This document shows, one piece after another, positions 1 through 12,355 of a stretch of DNA of 64,000 bases (within the stretch, counting starts at the first letter, position 1; every line of letters starts with the position of its first letter). The position numbers and the translations under genes were made by a program. The notes beneath the pieces were generated by a model. That model was not told the origin of the DNA and searched no databases. It saw only the letters and a program-made list of their open reading frames with translations. The DNA is taken from NCBI GenBank assembly GCA_949317995.1, contig OX439036.1, positions 9,404,356 to 9,468,355 of the forward strand. Reading direction: 5' to 3'. The stretch is from Acholoe squamosa. Lineage: Eukaryota > Annelida > Polychaeta > Phyllodocida > Polynoidae.

Positions 1-109
1 AACAGAGAAGCTACGTTTTCAGACACTATTGTTTGGACAAGGCCATATCAAGCAACAAAATGTTGAATCACTTTTGTCAATTTTGTGATTACAGAGACTT
101 ATTGTAAAA

Positions 110-257
110 CTCAGTATATAAGCCGCACACTTATATAAGCCACAACCTGACTTTAGGAGAATGCACTGGCTGCACCTGCGGCCATTCCTTACTTTAGTCT
201 ATATATTCAAAACTGCCTATAAACCGCACCCTGAGTTCAGGAGCATCCCATAAGCTG
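110..257. repeat. Degenerate TATAAGCCGCAC-type repeat
   Basis: Three spaced variants of TATAAGCCGCAC resemble the GTATAAGGCGC repeats at 960-1253, 20305-20375 and 33000-33210. The ends are not clear. Confidence 0.4.
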
Positions 258-259
258 CA

Positions 260-517
260 TTAACCCCTTAAGGACTGGTGATGCATAAATGCATCATGCC
301 CATTGGTTGCCAAGATGCACCAATGAAGTGCTGGCGAGGCTGCACACCAGCACTTCATTGGTGCATCATGCCAGCCGTCTGGGAGTTTATGCATCAACCC
401 CGTAGGGTTGGCATGATGTTCCAATGAAGTGCTGATGAGCAGTCTCACCAGCACTTTATTGGTGCATCATGACGACCAATGTGCATGATGTACTCCTGCA
501 TCAGCGTCTTGAAATGG
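260..517. mobile_element. Family 1 inverted-repeat element (TTAA ends)
   Basis: Starts TTAACCCCTTAAGG and carries the family landmarks: GATGCATAAATGCATCATGC, a GCACCAATGAAGTGCTGG hairpin, GGGTTGGCATGATG, and a second hairpin ending GCATCAGCG. The right end is decayed. No protein. Confidence 0.8.
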
Positions 518-601
518 AGCATACAGAGGTCTATCACAGGATTGTCTCTGCCCATGTATTTGTAATATTTGGGAACGTTTGTAAAAGATTTGGGTACAGA
601 C

Positions 602-824
602 CCAGGGGCGGTGGAAGGTCTGTGAATTTTGAGGGCCCTGTATTTTGAAGGGATTTTGGCTTGTGTCGGAGAAAATTGAGCAATTTTGATTGATTTCTTT
701 TGTTCTTTTTTAGAACAAAGTTCTCTAAAATAAGTTGGGGGGGGCAAAAGATACTTTGACCCCCCCCCCAACCTCACAGTTGAGGGGACCCTGGCCCCCT
801 GGCCCCCCTGTTCCGCCGCCTATG
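602..824. mobile_element. Short inverted-repeat element with CAGGGGCGG-type ends
   Basis: Left CCAGGGGCGGTGGAA and right TTCCGCCGCCTATG are inverted. The interior includes G and C runs. It resembles the element at 6947-7288. No protein. Confidence 0.5.
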
Positions 825-959
825 AGAACTTCTGCATATATACGTTTATCTGGTGTCCTAAAAGTAGCTTTTCAGTATGCTTTTGATATTCGGAAAGTTA
901 ATTAATGGGAATATTAGTAATACTTTTTTCTCAGCATGAAACGATCATACCAATCTGAT

Positions 960-1253
960 TACCGTAATCTCCCGCGTATAAGGCGCAGCCCACATATAAG
1001 GCACACCTAGAGTTTTGGAAAATTCTCAAAAAAATGAAAAATTCATAACTTTGGTTCTACTGAATGAATTTTCAGAATTCAAAGACCTATGTGTAACTTA
1101 GGCCCCATGGAGCCCCCTGGGCTCCCATATATCCTATTATGGCTAAGGGGGCATGTAACATATCAGAAGAAAGGTCTTGCAGTCCCCCTTGTGGATGCAA
1201 TGAGAACTAAAACCCCCGTATAAGACGCGCCTTATACGAGGGAGATTATGGTA
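960..1253. mobile_element. Inverted-repeat element with TACCGTAATCTCCC ends
   Basis: The two ends match over 27 bp with two differences when inverted (TACCGTAATCTCCC, then CGTATAAGGCGC). The 240-bp interior is non-coding. Confidence 0.8.
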
Positions 1254-1584
1254 TTTCTATCATAGATTTTTCTTTTGACGTTATGAACCAAGCCCCTGGT
1301 GAGGCCAAAATAATAAAGGTTCAGGTAACATGCTAAAAAAATTAGGTAGGTCAGATTTCTTTTAATTTTGTAAAATTATTTTGATTGACTCAAAGACTTG
1401 GGCCAAGCCATGCTGACTCAGAGGACGAGTCATGACATCTCGAATGACTAAAAACTTGTTTGAAAATCTATATTTTTTTCAAAACTGGAGAAGAAATTTA
1501 GGGTCGGCCCTATTTTGCAAGGTAGGGTTGGGTTACCTAAAACAAACATATTTTTTTTTTCTTTTGGTCTGATTTCAAACTTAC

Positions 1585-4500
1585 TCGCAATGTGTGTTGA
1601 CGGCACAACTGGTGGAGCAGCTGGTAGCATTGTGACTGGGGTGGTTGACACCATTGTACGTAGGGTAGTTGTCATTGAAGCAATTGTTACAAGAGTAGTT
1701 GTCACTGGAGTGGATGTCATCAAATTGGTTGTCATCAGATTGGTTGTCATTGGATTGGTTGTCATTGGATCGGTTGTCATAGAGGTGGTTATCACAGGAG
1801 TTGTTGTCATGGCACTGGATACCACTGTTGTGCTAGTTGATGTCCCTGCGGTGGGCTCTGGTAATCAAAATAGCTTGCTGCCAATTAGAATCTTTAATGT
1901 TTTGCCCCCCTCCCTCACAAAGCTCCCATATAGCTACCACTTCTTATAGTATAGTAAAACTTTACAGAATTCAATGCCAAAGCTTTCTGTGTTATTGTGT
2001 AATTCCCTTAGAATCATCCAATTTGTAAACCTACTAAATAGTCCAAGGTGATTATGTTTAAAGAAACATTTCCAAACGACTATGAAACCCCCTCTAGTTG
2101 TGGCCACAGGGTATCCACCACTTTTGCATATGGTATTACATTTCTATCTCATAATATGTCAATAAACATTATTTTAGCCATTAAAAATATAGTTGTTTGT
2201 CCGGTTTAACATTTATTCACTAAAATCGGTCCAGAATCCCAACTTACTGTTGGATTCAATATTAAAGCACCCTACAAAAGATAGCTGGTACCTGTAGGAA
2301 TCTAGCATTGCTCCCCCAACTTTTAGATTTTCACTTTAATTACACTTTATGTAGAATATAATATATCCTTCTGTATTCTGGCATTGTGGAAGCATGGTCG
2401 TAAGTCTGTGTCTATTATAATGGATCATTAGGCCATCTAGTGGGTAGAGACATAAGGAATGTAAATGTACCTGTTCAGATTATCCTTCGTGCATTTCAAT
2501 AGTTATAATTTTCATAAATAGTACAGTTACCAGTGAACATCTAATTCCCGGGGCTTACATTGGACAGAAACAATTCATCCAGCCATATGACAGACAAAAT
2601 GAGGCAAACCCTTTGAACACCACTTCTGATAATTATAGTCATCAAGGCCTAAAGAAAAGTTGTGTTTCTAGTTACCCGACCGACCCTAGCAAAACAGGGC
2701 CAGAAATTCATTTTGGGGGATTTTGAAGAATCTTTCATTACTTTTTGAGGATTATTAGTTTTTTCCCCATCAATTTCCTGTATCCTTTTCGTAGTCTTCC
2801 TCTCTCCTACAGTCATCATTTTCCCGTCATTTCACAATGTAATCAAAGAATTGAGTAGTCTGGTAACTACTTTTCAATGTGATACTGAAAAGTGACTGAT
2901 AAGGTTAATGTGCTAGTGATACCTACCAGTGCGACATACATATGGCACAGCGGCAGTGCATCCTACATCAATCCATTGGGACGACTTGATTCGTGCCATT
3001 CTACCACAGCTGAAGTCTCTGTTGTTAGGTTCTTTGTTTGACCAGTTCTCATAATCCACGCCTGTGTCATCAGACCAAGTCAGGGTGGGAGCAATACCAC
3101 TGAGACCGAGCCAGATATCCACTCCAGCACCTGACCTGTAACAGCATTAGGAGACCATTTGAAATATCTCAGACGAATCCCACTTGTCAAAAAGAAATCA
3201 TATTGTTAGGTAATGTTCTTAAAAGGTTTGGGTGAAAAGCTTAAATAAAAGAAGTTTCTGTCCTTTTCCCGTGAAAACAAAAAAAAAGTAACTTTTGAGG
3301 AAAGCATTTTCAGAAACTGTTTTAATTCAGAAGACAATCGTTTCGTTTTTATGTTTCATTTTGGGGAAACCTTGATGTTTCCTTTAGACGTTTTGAAAAG
3401 AAAGCATCAGCAAATTTTTACACCCCAAAAATAACGGTTCTTTGACTAAAAAGAACAACAAAAATATAACAAAAAAAAAGTGAGTCATTTCTCAGCGTTC
3501 ACTGTGAGGGTATCTTTCCCCAAACAAAATGGCGGTGATGTTTCCGACAACAAGAATTAGGTCCTTATTTGAATACCACCTGCCCTGTACCCGCTCTGTA
3601 TATAAACAATTTACAAACCCCTGAATTATTTATGGTCCAATTTTGAATACAAAGGGGGTATAGGGCAGGTGGTGTTCAAAGATGGACCTAACTTTAAGAT
3701 ATGGCCGTCTACACATTTGTCCATATCTATTATTCAAACACGGTGAAACAGCCTCCAAAACTACTCGCCCAAGTGTTAAAGGATAGTGGGCCCCAGATGG
3801 GTAAAATCTACAAGGGGACAAGGCTACTTCTTAAAATCAACAAGGGGTACTGGGTTGAGAGACAAGTTACAAGGCCACTTCTTAAGTCAACAAGGGTTGA
3901 GAGACAAGGCTGAGAACCATTTCTTAGAATCGACAATGGACATGGTACCCTTCCTAGTGCACTATCGTTTTCAATCCCCCTTAAGCCCGGTGCTTATGGG
4001 ATAGGCTACTCACATTTATTTGGGACCTTGATGTGCTTAAATAAGGCAGCAGGGTGCACTTTATTTGTGGAAGAGTATGGTTTATATAGTTGTATAGCGT
4101 TTGGGTTCACTTGCGGAGAGGAGGCATCTTCTCTCCTCTAGATTCCTTGTTTACTACCTGGAGGCTGTTGCGAAAAGAATTAGTTTCAATTCTCACTGTA
4201 GTTGTTTGACATTCCAATTTTCCGCTCTTCCCCACCCTGAGAATCGACTTCCCCAGACAGAGAGTTGTTCCTACTTGAGAATTACACCCCAACTCTGGAC
4301 CACTCCTCTGTATACCACTACTTTCACAGATTCCCTTTTCACAACACACCAGGGAATAATTTCCCTGAGGTGAGTGAGTTCCATATTGGGAATAGCACCT
4401 CTGACGGAAGCAATTTCAAATCTTTTCGCAATGGCGTCCTGAGGGTTCCACGTGGGTAGTAAGTAATCAGCCCACACCTGAGAGGCAATTATTTGTGGGG

Positions 4501-5061
4501 CAGTTTGCTGGTGAGTCAGTCAACCACTAGCGTGAGTCGTCGCTGGCTTGCAGGGATGCTTGGTAAAAGTAATTTTGGCCGTTCGTTGCTGTAGTGCTTA
4601 TTTGTAGGCAGGTACCTCAAGTAGTAATCTTCCCCAGGAAATGGGGACCATAATCCCCAAACCTGAGAGAGGTATTCCCTAGAATGCCGACCGGATGAGA
4701 TTGGGCAGTTGGAGACCTCCCTGCAACCTCAGCTATTACCATTTGTAACCATTATATATTCACAAACCATAAGCTCCCTATAGCCTTGTAGGAAGGGTAA
4801 AATAAACCTATTGCTCCTGAAACTGGAACTAGTGTTCATGTTCATTTCGAATCTTTAAATATGTATGATTACATTTATAGTAAAAGGGTACATACGCAAG
4901 GTTGGCCACATAGTTTTGTTCTTCAAGGCTGTGGATGCTGACTTGGTGACCTCCATCTGCCACGCAGGATGCCTCAGCATCTACCCAGACCTTTGCAGTG
5001 GTAAACAGCTTAAAACATGATGTCCCATGAGTGGTGTATCCAGCCAGGTGAAAACAGGTAC
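1585..5061 (-). CDS. Gene A (partial): C-type lectin domain + Thr-rich stalk
   Basis: Three minus-strand exons are visible: 5061-4896 (166 nt), 3135-2927 (209 nt) and 1857-1585 (273 nt). All have AG acceptors and GT donors, and all phases match. The first two encode one long-form CTLD: TCFHLAGYTTHGTSCFKL, then GGHQVSIHS, then WLGLSGIAP, ENWSNKEPNN, SCGRM, WIDVGC, YVCRTG. This is the only lectin here with an EPN motif, followed by a W-x-D, so Ca2+-dependent mannose-type binding is plausible. The third exon is a roughly 90-residue Thr/Met/Val-rich stalk with repeats such as MTTNPMTTN. The upstream exon must end in phase 1, but I found no signal-peptide exon between 5062 and 15006. The PAN-like exons expected downstream would lie left of the window. 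It could be a truncated gene, but the visible exons show no damage. Confidence 0.85.
2533..2645. repeat. Diverged repeat shared with 42555-42675
   Basis: Shared landmarks in order: CCAGTGAA, GGGG, ACA(T/G)TGGACAG, AACAAT, CCATRYGRCAGMCA, AATGAGGC, GAACAC. It lies in the gene A intron between the CTLD and stalk exons. Its nature is unknown. Confidence 0.45.
3558..3690. mobile_element. Short inverted-repeat element with TAGGTCC ends
   Basis: TAGGTCC(T/A)T, then CACCTGCCCTGTACCC, at the left mirrors GGGTATAGGGCAGGTGGTG, then GGACCTA, at the right, about 35 bp imperfect. It lies in a gene A intron. Confidence 0.7.
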
Positions 5062-5405
5062 CTAAGGTATATGATTTCATATGGTACTTGACTCAACAGG
5101 TTACGTGTTTATTAACGTTAAAAATGCTTTTCGGCTTTGTAATATTTGCTACAGTCTGGGAACAAATATCAAAATAAGTTTTCTGTGTACTTCATTTTAA
5201 TTTTCTGAATAAGACAATTCTACTTTTAGGTTTAAAAAAAACAACCTGATTTTAGTATATATGACAAATGTTTCATAAATGTTTTTACAGGCATTTCTCT
5301 ACTTTCAACTCAATTTCTTCCAAGCGTTCCCGAACATTGAAAAAAAAAATGGGAAGGATTTTATGATTATATGCTCTATGGTTAGCCTGGTGCAGGAAAG
5401 CAGTG

Positions 5406-5748
5406 CTGGAGGGTGTTGCTCGTATAGTTAATAGAGCTGTCAGTATGTGCCCTCTTCTCAAAACAAGTCATGCTCTAGCTGTTTCACCATTCAACTTGCA
5501 CTCACCACATTAGTCTGAAAAGTCACCTGCCTTGATAGAGAGAGCTGCATTGTCAGTTACCTACTCATGTCACACACTCTATTGTATATTATACTGACTG
5601 ACTTCTCCCAACTAGGTACCTTCTCAATTCCCCCTTTTTCTGTACTTGAATGACAACTTGTGAGCAACACTACATGAAAAGAAAGTACTGGAAACGAGGC
5701 CCATTTTAGCCAGTACTTCCTTTTACAATAGAAGCAACACTCTCCTGG
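5406..5748. mobile_element. Inverted-repeat element, tandem copy 1
   Basis: The left end CTGGAGGGTGTTGCTC is mirrored by GAAGCAACACTCTCCTGG at the right. The interior (CACCACATTAGTCTGAAAAG, ACTGACTGACTTCTCCCAAC) is shared with the copy at 5783-6149. No protein. Confidence 0.75.
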
Positions 5749-5782
5749 TGATTCTAATCGTGCCCTAGTGCACAATGTAGTG

Positions 5783-6149
5783 CTGGAGGGTGTTGCTCCT
5801 ATTGTAAAAAGAGCTGTGAGTATGTGCCCTCTTTTCTAGATAAGTCGTGCACTGCTTCACCTAAGTACTTGCACTCACCACATTAGTCTGAAAAGTCACC
5901 TACCTTGTTTCAAATAGAGAGAGCTGCACTACCAGGTACCTACTCATGTCATACGTTCTATAGTTTATTATACTGACTGACTTCTCCCAACTAGGTACCT
6001 GCTCAAATCCCCCTTTTTTAGCACCGTACTTAAATGACCACTTGTGAGCAACAAAAGGGACGAGTTATAGCTACATGAAAAGAAAGGACTGGAAATGAGG
6101 GCATTTTTAGCCAGCTCTTCCTTTTACTATAGGAGCAACACCCTCCTGG
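5783..6149. mobile_element. Inverted-repeat element, tandem copy 2
   Basis: Same ends and interior as 5406-5748, with terminal repeats matching over about 35 bp (GGAGGGTGTTGCTCCTAT...). Two copies in the same orientation, 34 bp apart, indicate a tandem duplication or two insertions. Confidence 0.75.
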
Positions 6150-6182
6150 AAGAGGGTGACGGAGACCTCACCCTTTGGGCTG

Positions 6183-6262
6183 TAAGGGCCGCTGACACAG
6201 AAGTGTATCATGACTAATAATAAAGTGCTGGCGAGTCTGCTCACCAGCACTTCATTAGTAGA
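6183..6262. mobile_element. Family 1 fragment with hairpin
   Basis: GTAAGGGCCGCTGA followed by a hairpin around AAAGTGCTGG / CCAGCACTTCATTAG. It looks like a deletion derivative of the family 1 element. Confidence 0.55.
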
Positions 6263-6624
6263 GTAACTCGCCCCTGACTCGACCACTAGGCATTTTGGTA
6301 CCTTTAGTCGACCACCCTGCCTTATTCTAAGTTATCTTCACAATAAATTAGGATTGTTGGTGTCAAGTGCAGGATATTCATATTGTACTTAATAGTGGTA
6401 AATAGATAGTGTGATAGTTTCGACCTGCTTCAGGTTGCAAGAAGCCACAATTTATAAAAGAAAGTACGGGTGTATGAGAAAGAATTTACCAGCTACTGAA
6501 GTTGTTGCCCACTGGAGGACATTGAGGAGGAGAAGTAGATGTCTCATGGTGCCTCCTCCCTCCCTGGTCCTTCACATCAGGATGGGGAGCTTTGATAGTA
6601 TAGTTAGCACTCTGAGCATTAAGT

Positions 6625-6846
6625 TAGCCCTTTGAGGGCCGTTAATGCATTAATGCATCATGCCCATTGGTCGTAATGATCCATAAATGTAACCCTGGCA
6701 ATTAAAGTGACACTGCAGGGCTACACTGGGGTTTATGCACCCCCGGGAGTGTCAGCATGATGCTCCAATGAAGAGTATCGCCAGGAACTCATTAGTGCAT
6801 CATGATGACCATGATGTACTTCTGCATCAGGGCCTTAAATGGTTAG
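6625..6846. mobile_element. Family 1 inverted-repeat element, decayed copy
   Basis: Contains GCATTAATGCATCATGCCCA, GTCAGCATGATGCTCCAATG, GCATCATGATGACC and a decayed GCATCAGGGCC right end. Confidence 0.7.
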
Positions 6847-6946
6847 GATGGCAGCGCTCAGCTAGTGCCTGCAGTAACAAGGGTAGACCAAATCCATGCT
6901 AGACTTAGGCTAAAGATAACAGTCTTTATGTTTCATTTTCCCTGAC

Positions 6947-7288
6947 CAGAGGCATACAAAGCAATTCTTCCTGGGGGGGCCCAGTGGGGGCCCCACCACA
7001 ACCACCTTGAATTGTCAGCTCAGGCGCAATAGCGACTATACATACCTATATACAATTTGTGTAGAAAGGTAATTTTTGATGAATTTCTGATCTGATTTGA
7101 GGTCCAGGCCCTCATTTTCCCTATACCTTCACTACATGAATCTAATTAGAGATGCAAAGTTTTAGCTTCTTGTTCAATTCTTTATTAATTCTTGGCAAAT
7201 TTTTTGGGGGGGGGGGCCCAGACATGCCCCACCTCCTTTATGATTGGGGGCCCCAGGCCCCCCTGCCCCCCCTTTTCCTACGCCCCTG
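6947..7288. mobile_element. Inverted-repeat element with CAGRGGCRTA ends
   Basis: Left CAGAGGCATAC and right CCTACGCCCCTG are inverted. The interior ends in G/C homopolymer blocks (GGGGCCC). Non-coding. Confidence 0.55.
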
Positions 7289-7705
7289 GACTGACAAACC
7301 TTTGCAAAACAGGACTTGATCTAAATATCACAATTCCCTTAGTGATGGCTATGGAGGAAAATTATTTCTGACTAATGATTGTGTTACAATGGAAAGATTA
7401 ACCTAACATTCATTTAGTGCATTTAGTCTGATCATTTAGGGAAAGTCCTAATCGATAGGCAGTGCAAAGTAGTCTTAAAATATGTTTTATCACTCTAAAT
7501 ATGAATCTAACCCTGCTGAATGATAATAAAAGAAAATCAAAATTCATCTAGTGCAGGAAACCAAAATAATGGTACAATTTGCCTGGCCTGATTATAATTC
7601 TCTGGCTAACATGGAAGGTGTTTGCTTTGGGATAATGAACCCCTTCTCACTGCTTGTCACTAGTTTGCAGGATCAAACAAGAGGCTGTCTTCTACCCATT
7701 ATCTA

Positions 7706-8145
7706 ATAACCCTTTTAGGGATACTGATTCTGAATTGCATCATGTCCATTGGTCATCATGATACACCAATGAAGTGCTGGTAAGGCTGCTCTCTGGCACT
7801 TCATTGGAGCATCATGTCCATTGGTCATCATGATGCACCAATGAAGTGCTGGTAAGGCTGCTCTCTGGCACTTCATTGGAGCATCATGTCCATTGGTCAT
7901 CATGATGCACCAATGAAGTGCTGGTAAGGCTGCTCTCTGGCACTTCATTGGAGCATCATACCGACCCTACAGAGTTGACACATAATCTCCTGGAGGGTCA
8001 GCATGATGCTCCAATGAAGTGCTGGCGAGCAGTCTCACCAGCACTTCATTGGTGCATCATGACTGGTAGTGAATCAATCCCGCATGATGCATGAAAGTAA
8101 TTCATGCATCATGACCGTTGATGGGCATGATGCAGTAATGCATCA
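7706..8145. mobile_element. Expanded family 1 element
   Basis: A family 1 element whose left arm has been amplified (see 7737-7952). The right arm with GGTCAGCATGATGCTCCAAT and the second hairpin (8010-8060) is intact. Confidence 0.75.
7737..7952. repeat. 72-bp direct repeat, three copies
   Basis: Units start at 7737, 7809 and 7881 and differ at only about one base. Each contains a whole foldback arm (ACCAATGAAGTGCTGG ... GGCACTTCATTGG). Near identity indicates recent amplification. The open frame across it is only a product of the 72-bp period. Confidence 0.95.
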
Positions 8146-8201
8146 GTAGGGGGGGGGGTATAAATCTTGGCCCAATAACATTGGTCAGGCCAAACCAAAA
8201 A

Positions 8202-8560
8202 GGTTTGTTTCCAGTTACCCAACCGACCCTAGCAAAACAGGGCCGACCCTGGAATCTTCTTTTTAATTTTGGGATTTTTTTATATTTTCTGGGATTTTTA
8301 TGCACCTTTCTCGTAATTTTCATAATTTTTTATCAATTTTTAATGGAGCTCATCTCATCTATTGGTATACATTTTGAAACACTCATTCATCTCTTTTACA
8401 TATGCTTTCTTTACATTTTTAATGCTTTTCAGATTTCTACTGTAAAATCATAGAATCCAACATGACTGCCCATACTTTTCTATACAAAATAAAAAAAAAA
8501 AGAAGAAAAAACATCCAACCTACCGACCCTAGACATTTTATCCACGTAACTGGAAACATA
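8202..8560 (-). mobile_element. Short family 3 element
   Basis: The ends GGTTTGTTTCCAGTTACCC (left) and ACGTAACTGGAAACATAC (right) match the two ends of the 1.3-kb element at 52257-53568 but in opposite orientation. Internal deletion derivative. Confidence 0.6.
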
Positions 8561-8589
8561 CAATATACTTTTTGGCCTGATACATGATT

Positions 8590-8764
8590 GCATGAGAGTT
8601 GCTCGCCAGGACTGCATTTATGCATCATGGCGACCCTACAGGGCTGATACGCACGATGCTCCAATGAAGTGCTGGTGAGTAGTCTTGCCGCCATTTCATT
8701 GGTGCATCATGGTGACAAATAGGCATGATACATTAATGCATCAGCGGTCCTTAAAGGGTAATTG
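8590..8764. mobile_element. Family 1 element, right half
   Basis: GCTCGCCAGGACTGC, GATGCTCCAATGAAGTGCTG, a hairpin, then GCATCAGCGGTCCTTAAAGG. The left arm is missing. Confidence 0.7.
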
Positions 8765-9052
8765 CTTCCTTTCTGGACATGCTGTTGTTTGTTATATGAC
8801 TTATCACCGTTCTCCGGTCTCATTAGCTACATCGTTTGCTATCTGGCTTATCACATGCATATATAATACAAATACAATCATCATGTATACACTGTCTAGT
8901 ATTGCAGAGATAGAATTCAATCAGATTTCCTTTTGGGGGTCAGGGGGCCAGGACCATGGTTTAGCTTATGTCCGGCGGCACTCAATCTTTTTTGACACTG
9001 ATATTTAGCTAGGCCTGTGAGAATCAATCCATTCTTGTTAAGGTAATTTTAC

Positions 9053-9085
9053 CAACAGAAGGTCATCCTTGATGACCTTCTGTTG
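9053..9085. other. Perfect 15-bp hairpin with 3-nt loop
   Basis: CAACAGAAGGTCATC, CTT, then the exact reverse complement. No surrounding gene. The loop is too tight for a typical miRNA precursor; it may be a relic of an inverted-repeat element. Confidence 0.6.
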
Positions 9086-9963
9086 ACCCTGATTTTACCA
9101 AAACGACATCCTTATTTGAGAAATTTTGGTTTAAAATATATATGTAATGGTTTGTGTTTCTAACCAGTTAGGTTCGGGTCTCGTGATTCGAAAGGAAAGA
9201 CAAAGACAGTATTCCGAGTGTATGCCAACAGTTTATTTGTTACACTTTCCAGTTACCCTGTAGTTTTATGGATAGGGAAACATGTTGCTGCATATAACAT
9301 GTATGGAGGCCTACATGGCCTCTGACGTGGTAGGTGAGCGCAGAGCCTTTTATATGGATGCTCCCGGTTCGTCGCCAGGTGTCCCACAGACCCAGATAGG
9401 TGCTGCCACCTACCCAGAACCTCAGGAACACCAGGCGACAGGTCTCACTCGCCACATTCACATTCATTCACATGATATTCGACGGATTTGCATCAGCAAG
9501 TACTTTTCCAATCTTGGCGCAGTCCGGAAGTTTAGTGAAGAGTATAGTAATGAATATAATCATTATACAAAACTAGGTTGATAAACAGCCTAAGGTTTTA
9601 GAAAATATTATGCATGACACAAATCATTATTATGTTGTCGGTCTAGTTTTAAGATATAGCAGAGATTTGCCAGACTCTCTATGATAAACTGTCTTACTAG
9701 TTAGTGAGGTGATCACATTATAGGGGTGTGGTTGATGATAGTGTCAACTTATACTAAAAGTACAAGGGATAGAACTTGCCTCATGTAGGTCATAAATCAC
9801 ACAACTATGGGTTTAGCAGAAGATGAGTAGGGAATCATCTAGCCCAGCAGTCGGATCCTAGTGATTTTGGTTTTTTAGAAACAGGTCACTCAGAGAATCA
9901 TTTGTATGGTCACATCAAAACTGGTTTTGGGAACAAGGGGAGGGGGGATGGTTGGGGGTGAGA
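9086..9963. other. Unassigned intergenic sequence left of the LINE
   Basis: No convincing coding exon, RNA gene or element end was seen here. Short frames around 9240-9580 have no recognisable domain. Confidence 0.4.
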
Positions 9964-12355
9964 CTACTCGGTTATAGCAGGGTCTAGTGGGGTGGTTTTG
10001 AAAAGATGTTTGAATGAGGCTGTTGATGGGGCTTGCTGTACTGTAGGCTTGAGTCTTTCCCAAAGTCTCAGACCTCTTGACATTGGACTCTTTTTGAACT
10101 TTTGTTTTTTCCTCATATATGGGGGGAACTTGACTTTTAGGTTGTTGCGCTTTCTGGGATTTTGCACTGGGTGTAGGTTCAGTTTTATTGCTTACTTGTA
10201 CATGAAGGTTGCCAGCTGGGCTTCCCTTCTATCTGCAAGGGGTTGCACATTACATTCCTCATGCAGTTCAGCAGTGTGGTAATCTTTACCATATTTAAGA
10301 TTGCAGATCTGCAGGGCTCTATTTTGTAGGGTTTGTAGCTTTTTTACCCCCGATTTCTTGCCACCATCAATTATGAAACTGCAATAGTCAAAATGGGGCA
10401 GGATAGTCTGTTTATAGATGAGGATGGCAGTTTCTTTGTTCATCACTTTTCTAATCTTGGTCATGCTAAATATTTTGTGTCTAGCACTTAATTCAACTTT
10501 CCTGAGTTGGGAATTGAGCTTTAGCTCCTTGTCTGTATCCACCCCCAGATATGTATATTCATCGGGGTTTTCCAGTTCCACATCTCCTATTTTAGCGCTA
10601 GGTTCCTGGTTCCCACTAAATCACCTTTTTCACCATACCAAACGGTTTTGGTCTTTTTCGCATCAATGGTGAGGCCACTATTAGTACACCAGTTGACCAG
10701 CCTGTCTAGGTCAGATTGCAGTAGATTTCTGGCTGCAACAGGGTTCATATAATTCACTGTTAGAACTATGTCATCAGCATAAAGGAGATTTTTGGCAAAT
10801 TTTGGAATATTTGTTATATCGTTTACGTAGAGAATAAAAAGTAGGGGTCCTAAAATGGAGCCTTGGGGTACTCCAAAGAGTATATTCTTGTTCACTGTTT
10901 TGACATTGTTTAGTAATACTGCTTGTTTCCTATTTTCTAAGTAACTTGCTATCCACTGCAAGGTGTTTTCAGGGATTCCACTATTTGCTAGCATTTTTAT
11001 TAGTAGGGCATGATGTATTGAGTCAAATGCTTTGGAAAAATCTATGTAGCATGCACATGTGACTTCCGATTTGTCCCTATTTAAGTAAAGGTCATCAACT
11101 AGCTGACTTACAGCATCAGCTGTACCTCGGCCCTTAATGAAGCCTAACTGTAGGGGTGAGATTAGGCCTAGGTTCTCAGCTATTTGTGTCATGTGCTTAT
11201 GCATTATTTTTTTCTAATAATTTGCCAGGGGACAGTAACAGACTTACTGGTCTCCAGTTCTCAACTTTTGTGAGTGCTCCCGATTTAGGGATGGGCACCA
11301 CTATGGCTCTGGACCAGCTTTCAGGGAAAACACCCTGCCCAATGCTCTTCTCAAACATATCACATAGATGTGGTATCAGGTATGAAAAGGCATCTTTTAA
11401 TACTCTAGCTGAGATACCATCAATGCCAGATGACTTATTAATGTTGATTTCCTTGTCATCATAGTTGACAGAGGGGTCTGACATGTGCGATATAGGAGAT
11501 GTGCTGGTTTTTAACTGTAACTGGTTCATGGGCCTGATACCCGCTTTGGGTAAGTTTGGTTCTTTTTCCCTTAGTTTGTTATAAAGGTTCTCCCCTATTG
11601 AGGCAAAGTACTTGTTACAATAGTCACTGGCATCCCTACCTTCTATTTTTCTCCCACCCTAAAGACTGGAGCTAACCTTGCTTTTCGGGGCTATGACATT
11701 GTTTAACAATCTACAAAAGGCCTTGGGGTCTCCTTTACACTTCTCTAGTTTATTTACACCATGTGTTGACTTAACCTGCAAACTGGATCGATTTACATCA
11801 CATCGTCTCTGTTTAGCTTCAGCGAAAGGTTCTGGATCCCCCGACGCTCGATACTCAGCCACTGTGGCCCTCCTGTCAGCCATTTCCTCTCTTAGGTCCT
11901 TAGTCATCCAATCATTTGGAATCATTCTACAGGTTAGCTCTTTTTCAGGGCAGGTAGTATCAAGGTATTCTAAAATCCTATTCTTAATTATTTCCCATTG
12001 TAGAGCAGGGTCATGTTCTTATGTTAATATTGGGTCCAATTCTCCTCTGCTATGAATTCTCTAAGATAAATACCCGAGTAGTTTTTATATGATCTCCCAG
12101 TAAAACTTCCTATGGGAAATTTTATTTTCAGCTTCTTTCTAATAGCCACAATTGGGTAATGATCACTAATCAAGTCAGATAAAACTGAAGCATGAGAAAC
12201 TACGGGACAGTTAGCTAGGATGAGGTCAAGGCAGCTATTGCCCTCAGGATATGTTACATCATGTATGAGCCTTTCTAGCCCCTTTGATGAAATCAGTGAC
12301 TTTGAATCACAGAATGTGGGTTCAGGACTGCATGGGGAAAACGTTTTTAACATAC
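9964..12355 (-). mobile_element. Decayed LINE (jockey/CR1-like group), 5'-truncated
   Basis: The minus strand reads from the end of an AP-endonuclease (12355-12024: LDLILANCP, then SDLISDHYPIVA) through a linker (11925-11659) and reverse transcriptase (11529-10587: ENWRPVSLL, FSKAFDSIHH, GVPQGSILGPLLF, YADDIV) to a C-terminal tail (10581-9964: YLGVD, ILPHFDYCSF, LWERLKP). Frameshifts near 11200, 10585 and 10180, plus missing sequence between the endonuclease and the linker, make it non-functional. The missing 5' part is typical of incomplete target-primed insertion. Exact clade assignment needs a tree. Confidence 0.85.

Noticed and set aside
7715-7948. 77-residue open frame
   Set aside because: Produced by the 72-bp triplication inside a foldback element.
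9053-9085. microRNA precursor
   Set aside because: The stem is only 15 bp with a 3-nt loop, too short for a normal pre-miRNA.
9240-9581. Overlapping frames of 75 and 99 residues as a possible gene
   Set aside because: No domain, no splice context and mutually antisense.
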